Below are positions 59,772 to 64,000 of a stretch of 64,000 nt of DNA, in pieces. The stretch comes from an uncultured Candidatus Melainabacteria bacterium (GTDB lineage Bacteria; Cyanobacteriota; Vampirovibrionia; Gastranaerophilales; Gastranaerophilaceae), in contig CAKUZD010000005.1 in the NCBI GenBank assembly GCA_934718275.1, positions 1-64,000 of the forward strand, written 5' to 3'. Numbering within the stretch: the stretch's first letter is position 1; every line of letters starts with the position of its first letter. Position numbers and translations under genes: made by a program. Below the pieces are notes generated by a model. It ran no database searches. It saw only the letters and a list, made by a program, of their open reading frames with translations, and was not told where the DNA came from.

Positions 59772-60418
59772 AATATCTCATTCCAACTTTTAAAATTATA
59801 GTATGGAAAGTGTCCGCTTTCAAGCATTTCTATTTTTGCATTATTTTTCCAAAAATTTATTTGATTTTTTGTTGGAATAATTTTGTCATAATTACTTATG
59901 ATTGCAGTGTCATAAAATTTTGTATATTGAATTTGTGTATTTTTAATTAATTCATATAATATTTTTAATTCAGTTTCTCTGTTTTCAATAGTTCTGCTTA
60001 CTGGGGCTTTGGAATATATTTCAAATTCTTTTTCTGAGTAAAAAATGTTATGATAAAATTTGCTTTCAAGTCCTGTTTTGGCGTGTTTTAGCGTAAGTAA
60101 AAAAGGTTTTATCGGAATTCCAAATTCGTCATTAACAGGTAAAGGAGTGCCATTTATCGCAATTTTTTTATTAAATGTCGGCAGCTTGTCTTTTAATAAA
60201 AATGCCACAAATACTCCCATTGACCAAGCAATAAGGTTGACTTTTGGGTAGTTAAACATGCATTCTAGATTTTCGTTGATTGTAGAGTAATCATAAATAA
60301 CCAAAACATCGTTGTTTTCGCAGTTTAGAAATTTGAAAGGTTTTTCGTCAAAACTCCATCCTGCAAAAAAGATGATTAAATTGTCATTATTTTGTTTGTT
60401 TAGCCAATGAAATTGCAT
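59762..60418 (-). CDS. bioG: Pimeloyl-ACP methyl ester esterase, BioG type
   Basis: BioG (DUF452) removes the methyl ester from pimeloyl-ACP, ending the BioC-started cycle. The 218 aa have LIIFFAGWSFDEKPF, the nucleophile elbow WSMG (Ser66), TAIISNYDKIIP with a candidate Asp, and the final His in SGHFPYY. The family is an alpha/beta hydrolase alternative to BioH. The start overlaps the bioF end by 32 bases, implying tight translational coupling. Confidence 0.9.
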   Translation of the reverse strand: MQFHWLNKQNNDNLIIFFAGWSFDEKPFKFLNCENNDVLVIYDYSTINENLECMFNYPKVNLIAWSMGVFVAFLLKDKLPTFNKKIAINGTPLPVNDEFGIPIKPFLLTLKHAKTGLESKFYHNIFYSEKEFEIYSKAPVSRTIENRETELKILYELIKNTQIQYTKFYDTAIISNYDKIIPTKNQINFWKNNAKIEMLESGHFPYYNFKSWNEILCK

Positions 60419-61511
60419 TAAATATTTCCTTTTCTGTAATATCTGTTGTTAAAGATAGCCTTAATCTTGAAGTTCCTTCCGGAACTGTTGGAGGGCGAAT
60501 TGGTAATGTGAAAAAACCATTATGGAATAAAATATTACAAGTATCTACTGTTTCTTTGTTCCCTCCGATAATTATTGGAATAATTTGGCTTTCACTACCC
60601 GCTTTTTGGCAAATTTCGAGCATATTAACTCTTTTTTGGTATGTATATGGTAATTTATTTTCAATAATCCATTTTGAAAATGCAATATTAATTGGGGGGA
60701 GAGCTGTTGAAAAAATAAATGAACGAGCTTTATTGGTTAAATATTCAATTAATGTCTTGTTGCCGGTTGCAAAAGCTCCCATTGAACCGATTGCCTTTCC
60801 AAATGTTCCAACAATTAAATCAACTTTGTCGGTAATATTTAACACTTCGGTTACGCCAAGTCCTTTTTGCCCAAAAACACCGAATGCGTGTGCCTCATCA
60901 AGGATTAATATGCAATTGTATTTTTCTTTTAATTCAACCAATTTTTCAATATCAGCAATATCTCCATCCATTGAAAAAACACTTTCTGATACTATAATTG
61001 CATTATTAAAATTTTTCCTTTCTCTTATTAAAAGTTTTTCAAGGGCTTCAATATTTTTATGTGGAAATCTATAAAACTTGCCTTCAGATAATCTCATTCC
61101 ATCAATTATACTGGCATGATTAAGTTTGTCCGAAAAAATAACATCGCCTTTGCTTGCAATAGAACTGTTAATTCCAACATTTGCGTGATAGCCGCTGTTA
61201 AAAAGTAGTGTTTTTTCTTTTTTGAACAAATCTGAGATTAAATTTTCAAGCTCTTTATAAATAGGTAGTGTTCCGGTTAAAAGCCGAGCAGAAGCACTTC
61301 CGAAAGAATATTTGTTTCCTACTGTGTTTAAAAATTCTTCTGTTATTTTTTTATTGTCGGCAAAACCTAAGTAATTATTTGAAGATAAATTTAAAAGTTT
61401 TTTGTTTTTATAATAAATATACTTTTCATCTTTGTTTTCAAAATCTTTTATATCTCTAAAATGAGAATGAGTTTTTAAGTTGTTTAATAATACGTCATAA
61501 TCTTCTAACAT
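60387..61511 (-). CDS. bioF: 8-amino-7-oxononanoate synthase
   Basis: BioF condenses pimeloyl-ACP with alanine in a PLP-dependent decarboxylation. The 374 aa show LNLSSNNYLGFADN-type start (LLNLSSNNYLGFADNKK), GSASARLLTG, and LILDEAHAFGVFGQKGLG. The PLP Lys is in VGTFGKAIGSMGAF, and FSTALPPINIA and PIRPPTVPEGTSRLRLSLT follow. The length is normal. It heads the bio operon. bioA, bioD and bioB are not in the window. The upstream space has no clear BirA box. Confidence 0.95.
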   Translation of the reverse strand: MLEDYDVLLNNLKTHSHFRDIKDFENKDEKYIYYKNKKLLNLSSNNYLGFADNKKITEEFLNTVGNKYSFGSASARLLTGTLPIYKELENLISDLFKKEKTLLFNSGYHANVGINSSIASKGDVIFSDKLNHASIIDGMRLSEGKFYRFPHKNIEALEKLLIRERKNFNNAIIVSESVFSMDGDIADIEKLVELKEKYNCILILDEAHAFGVFGQKGLGVTEVLNITDKVDLIVGTFGKAIGSMGAFATGNKTLIEYLTNKARSFIFSTALPPINIAFSKWIIENKLPYTYQKRVNMLEICQKAGSESQIIPIIIGGNKETVDTCNILFHNGFFTLPIRPPTVPEGTSRLRLSLTTDITEKEIFNAISLAKQTK

Positions 61512-61677
61512 ATTTGTAATTTATGATAAACAATAAAAAATGTCCATATTAGGTTTTACTTTTTTATATATTAACATTTCTTAATTATTTGTTATATATT
61601 ATTTAAGAATGGGTATATAAACTTTATATGTATTGTTAAATAGCCTTTCATTGTAAAAATAAAGGGCGGATGGTCTT

Positions 61678-62352
61678 ATGGGTTATATGATGAAGATGAA
61701 AAAACGTTCAGGATTAACTATGTCCGAGGTATTGTTTACTATCGCAATAATAGGAGTTATTGCAGTATTGACTGTGTTTGGATTAGTTACAAAAATTAGC
61801 GATGCTAAAAATATTGCGGCACTAAAGAAAATTTATTCCTCAATTAGTCAGGTTACAATGTTTGTAATTTTGGATAGAGCTTCTCCAAATTATTGGGGGT
61901 TAGATGAATATTCTCAAAATTCTTCAGCATTGGCATTTTCGTACTATCGCCCATATTTCAAGGTTGTTAGAGAATGTTCAAATGCAACCGGATGTTGGCA
62001 ATATCCTACAAAGTTTTTAAGCGGAAAAGTATATTTGAAACGCGCAAAAATGTATCAATATATGTTTACCTTGGTTGATGGAATGAATGTTATCATGAAT
62101 GTTTATCCAAAAGATATTGTTCGTTCTGAATTTGGGGTAAATGTTGAGAAAGATTCTGTTGTTTTCATCGTTGATGTGAATGGAAACGCTTATCCAAACC
62201 AAATGGGACGTGATATATTTGCATTTGTCCTTAATGGAACAGAAATTGTTCCGGGAGGGACAGACAATTCTTATAACTGCAATAAAGCTGCATCAGGTTT
62301 GACGTGTGCTGCGAGAGTTATAAATGATGGTTGGAAAATCACTTATTACTAA
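61678..62352 (+). CDS. Prepilin-type pseudopilin
   Basis: The 224 aa begin with a short basic leader (MGYMMKMKKRSG) and LTMSEVLFTIAIIGVIAVLT from residue 13. There is Gly before the cut and Glu at mature position 5. The globular part has paired Cys (RECSNATGC) and ends CNKAASGLTCAARVINDGWK. This is the same tail as the pseudopilin at 19077, so the two are paralogues. ATG 61678 has GGCGGATGG nearby; ATG 61687 or 61690 are possible starts and would give shorter leaders. A terminator follows at 62388. It is isolated from the gsp operon, like its paralogue. Confidence 0.83.
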   Translation: MGYMMKMKKRSGLTMSEVLFTIAIIGVIAVLTVFGLVTKISDAKNIAALKKIYSSISQVTMFVILDRASPNYWGLDEYSQNSSALAFSYYRPYFKVVRECSNATGCWQYPTKFLSGKVYLKRAKMYQYMFTLVDGMNVIMNVYPKDIVRSEFGVNVEKDSVVFIVDVNGNAYPNQMGRDIFAFVLNGTEIVPGGTDNSYNCNKAASGLTCAARVINDGWKITYY

Positions 62353-62387
62353 AAATAAAATGCTTTCAGCTCCTTTCATCTTTCATA

Positions 62388-62415
62388 AAAAGACCGGCGT
62401 AAACACCGGTCTTTT
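62388..62415 (+). terminator. Terminator after the second pseudopilin
   Basis: AAAAGACCGG / CCGGTCTTTT form a perfect 10-bp stem with T-rich tail, 36 bp after the stop. Confidence 0.88.
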
Positions 62416-62440
62416 CTTTTTGTTGTGTGTGGATGGGGTA

Positions 62441-62990
62441 TGTTGTAGTGAAGCCGAAACATCGCATGATTAGTAAAATATTCAGGAGCTTCTTCGCTTC
62501 GCTTAGAATGACCGTAATTATTATACTCTCGCCCCTTGAGGGAGAGAGAGTAGGCGTTTGAGCAAGGCGAATTACGCATACGAGAGAGGGGTAGACTTTG
62601 ATTCAGAGTCTATCAATTATGTTCTCTCCCTCGGTTAGGGAGAGCTAGAGAGGGTAAACTAACAATACTCATATATAATTAATCAGCTGGATTGTTTCGC
62701 TATCGCTCACAATGACTGTAACTATAATGTTCTCGCCCCTTGAGGGAGAGAAGAAATTTCTTAGCGAATAATTTGAGCTTAGAAATTTCAGAGAGGGGGT
62801 TGTGGTAATAACCTTCTTATTTCCTTATAATTGGTTGTCCTTCGCGGACTGCGGGAACTTTTTATGTAAAAAGTTCCACAAAACCATCCACACGCTCCAT
62901 TCACTAATAACTAGTAAGTTCAATATAAAAACAGTCAAACTCGCTTTGCTCAAACAATGACTGTTTTTTTGTCGTTTATTTCACTAACAA
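62441..62990. repeat. Repeat-filled intergenic region
   Basis: No gene is seen in about 700 bp. Modules are: the composite GAAGCCGAAACATCGCATGA / TTCGCTTCGCTTAGAATGAC (62441-62519); GCCCCTTGAGGGAGAGA at 62535 and again at 62737; CTCTCCCTCGGTTAGGGAGA between them; and GATTGTTTCGCTATCGCTCA with CAATGAC (62692-62717), also in the 18-kb repeats. A GGTTGTCCTTCGCGGAC piece lies at 62838. An AACAGTCA...TGACTGTT hairpin with T-run is at 62929-62970. This is the densest repeat stretch here. Confidence 0.7.
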
Positions 62991-63037
62991 GTTATTGTTC
63001 ATTTCACTGTCGTGGTGTTGTTAATAATTTCGACATA

Positions 63038-63075
63038 AATAATCGGCTGGAATATAATTATTCCAGCCGATTATT
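63038..63075 (-). terminator. Terminator of lysS
   Basis: AATAATCGGCTGGAA / TTCCAGCCGATTATT form a perfect 15-bp stem with A/T runs on both sides, 21 bp past the lysS stop. Confidence 0.85.
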
Positions 63076-63095
63076 TTTTTATATCTTTTTAGTAA

Positions 63096-64000
63096 CTAGT
63101 CTTTAGCTTTCATTGTAGGGAAGGCTATGACATCACGAATTGATGGAGAATTTGTTAATAACATAACAAGTCTGTCAATACCCATTCCCATACCACCTGT
63201 AGGTGGCATACCATATTCTAGTGCATTGATAAAGTCTTCATCAATTTCCATAGCTTCTTCGTCACCTGCTGCCTTTGCTTGAGCTTGAGCTTCAAATCTC
63301 ATTCTCTGATCAATCGGGTCTGTAAGTTCTGAAAATGCGTTTGCAATTTCCCATCCGTTCACTCTTGTTTCAAAACGTTCGGTTAATCTGTCGTTGTTTC
63401 TGTGAACTTTTGCAAGAGGAGAAATTTCTCTTGGGTAATCAATGATGTGGCAAGGTTGAATTAATGAAGGTTCAATTTTATCTTCAAATACTGCTTCAAC
63501 AACTTGTCCCCAATTCATAGTGTCCTCAACTTGAACATTCAAACTTCTTGCTGTTTTGATAGCTTGTTCAGCACTATAAATTTCCATAAAATCAACACCT
63601 GTAGCTTCTTTAATAGAACCAAGCATTGTTTTTCTGTCCCAAGGTGGAGTTAAATCAATTTCGTTTTCTCCATATTTAATTTTTGTAGTACCAAGAACTT
63701 CTTGAGCAACGTAAGCAACCATGTTTTCTGTTAAAGTCATCATATCGTTGTAGTCTGCGTAAGCCTGATACAATTCAATCATTGTGAATTCAGGATTGTG
63801 GCGAGTGTCAATTCCTTCATTTCTAAAACATTTGCCGATTTCGAAAACTTTTTCAGAAATTCCACCAACAATTAATCGTTTCAAATATAGTTCAAGTGCA
63901 ATTCTTAAAGTTAAATCCATTTCAAGTGCATTGTGGTGTGTTGTAAACGGTCTTGCATTAGCTCCTGAAGCCATTGTTTGTAAAATTGGAGTTTCAACTT
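63096..64000 (-). CDS. lysS: Lysyl-tRNA synthetase, class II (C-terminal part)
   Basis: LysS charges tRNA-Lys. The 301 visible codons cover the catalytic core from just before ASGANARPFTTHHNAL. Motif 2 is KCFRNEGIDTRHNPEFTMIE. NAFSELTDPIDQRMRFEAQ and motif 3 (GMGMGIDRLVMLLT) follow. The frame continues to the window edge as VETPILQTMASGA, so the N-terminal OB-fold domain lies outside. The terminator at 63038-63075 follows the stop. Confidence 0.95.
   Translation of the reverse strand, partial: VETPILQTMASGANARPFTTHHNALEMDLTLRIALELYLKRLIVGGISEKVFEIGKCFRNEGIDTRHNPEFTMIELYQAYADYNDMMTLTENMVAYVAQEVLGTTKIKYGENEIDLTPPWDRKTMLGSIKEATGVDFMEIYSAEQAIKTARSLNVQVEDTMNWGQVVEAVFEDKIEPSLIQPCHIIDYPREISPLAKVHRNNDRLTERFETRVNGWEIANAFSELTDPIDQRMRFEAQAQAKAAGDEEAMEIDEDFINALEYGMPPTGGMGMGIDRLVMLLTNSPSIRDVIAFPTMKAKD

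Noticed and set aside
61512..61677. BirA operator before bioF
   Set aside because: No TTGTTAAC-type dyad with the required spacing is present; only AT-rich sequence is seen.
1..64000. CRISPR array, rRNA, integrase, insertion sequence or prophage genes
   Set aside because: No regularly spaced identical repeats, rRNA segments, transposase or phage structural genes were found; the repeats are irregular intergenic families.

Overview
The window is AT-rich, densely coding bacterial chromosome. The gene content fits a host-associated, fermentative anaerobe. It has bifunctional AdhE, rubrerythrin, a glycine cleavage module, biotin synthesis through BioC/BioG/BioF, and FabI. It also has pseudopilins with the N-terminal signature FTLAEVLITLGIIGVVAAM, a FHA-type adhesin ending in a PilZ domain, and a short cyanobacterial-like S1. 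This combination points by inference to the non-photosynthetic sister group of Cyanobacteria (Vampirovibrionia/Melainabacteria, order Gastranaerophilales). No 16S rRNA is present to prove it. The standard code is used: TAG, TAA and TGA all end good genes.

Layout. 1-640: a dispersed 3' element plus debris of a pseudopilin and another gene. 641-4520: dnaJ-like, then gcvT-gcvH-gcvPA (no gcvPB). 4522-6585 (minus): tRNA-Cys, a TPM-domain protein, a nucleotidyltransferase-like protein, tRNA-Val and a small unknown gene. 6724-7029: a small gene broken by an in-frame TAG. 7141-9930 (minus): adhE with a near-perfect Rex operator at its promoter. 10228-17212: a P-loop kinase, then a PilP/GspC-like, GspD, GspE, GspF secretion/pilus operon. 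17222-18025: SDR. 18026-18730: a duplicated 278-bp repeat. 18733-22687: a small HTH-like gene divergent from a pseudopilin, then rimO and a flippase. 22893-26699: the 1268-residue adhesin with a 291-residue Asp-X repeat. 26759-28516: a coiled-coil/hydrophobic protein of unknown role. 28814-34603: fabI, valS, a small gene and S1. 35068-40212: unknown proteins, two sharing an N-terminal MGxxxSQxR signature. 40385-42391: a PurH lacking catalytic residues, and dCMP deaminase. 42558-48682: fliE, fliF, a FliG/SctK-position gene, fliH, flhA. 48762-53487: yidD and a giant AsmA-like protein. 53608-57719: rubrerythrin, an ABC ATPase, a histidine-kinase-like protein without its phospho-acceptor His, a small protein and aroQ. 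57800-58885: a candidate small RNA and two unknown genes. 59031-61511 (minus): bioF-bioG-bioC. 61678-62352: a second pseudopilin. 62353-63095: repeats. 63096-64000: lysS, running off the edge.

Two export systems are present: a type II secretion/type IV pilus core with dispersed pseudopilins, and a type III (flagellar-type) export core. Several unknown proteins near the latter have the helical ends and hydrophobic cores of type III-exported proteins. The most unusual single object is the exported adhesin whose C-terminus is a PilZ domain with intact c-di-GMP-binding motifs. Several repeat families occupy the intergenic spaces, and one of them sits inside the flagellar gene string.
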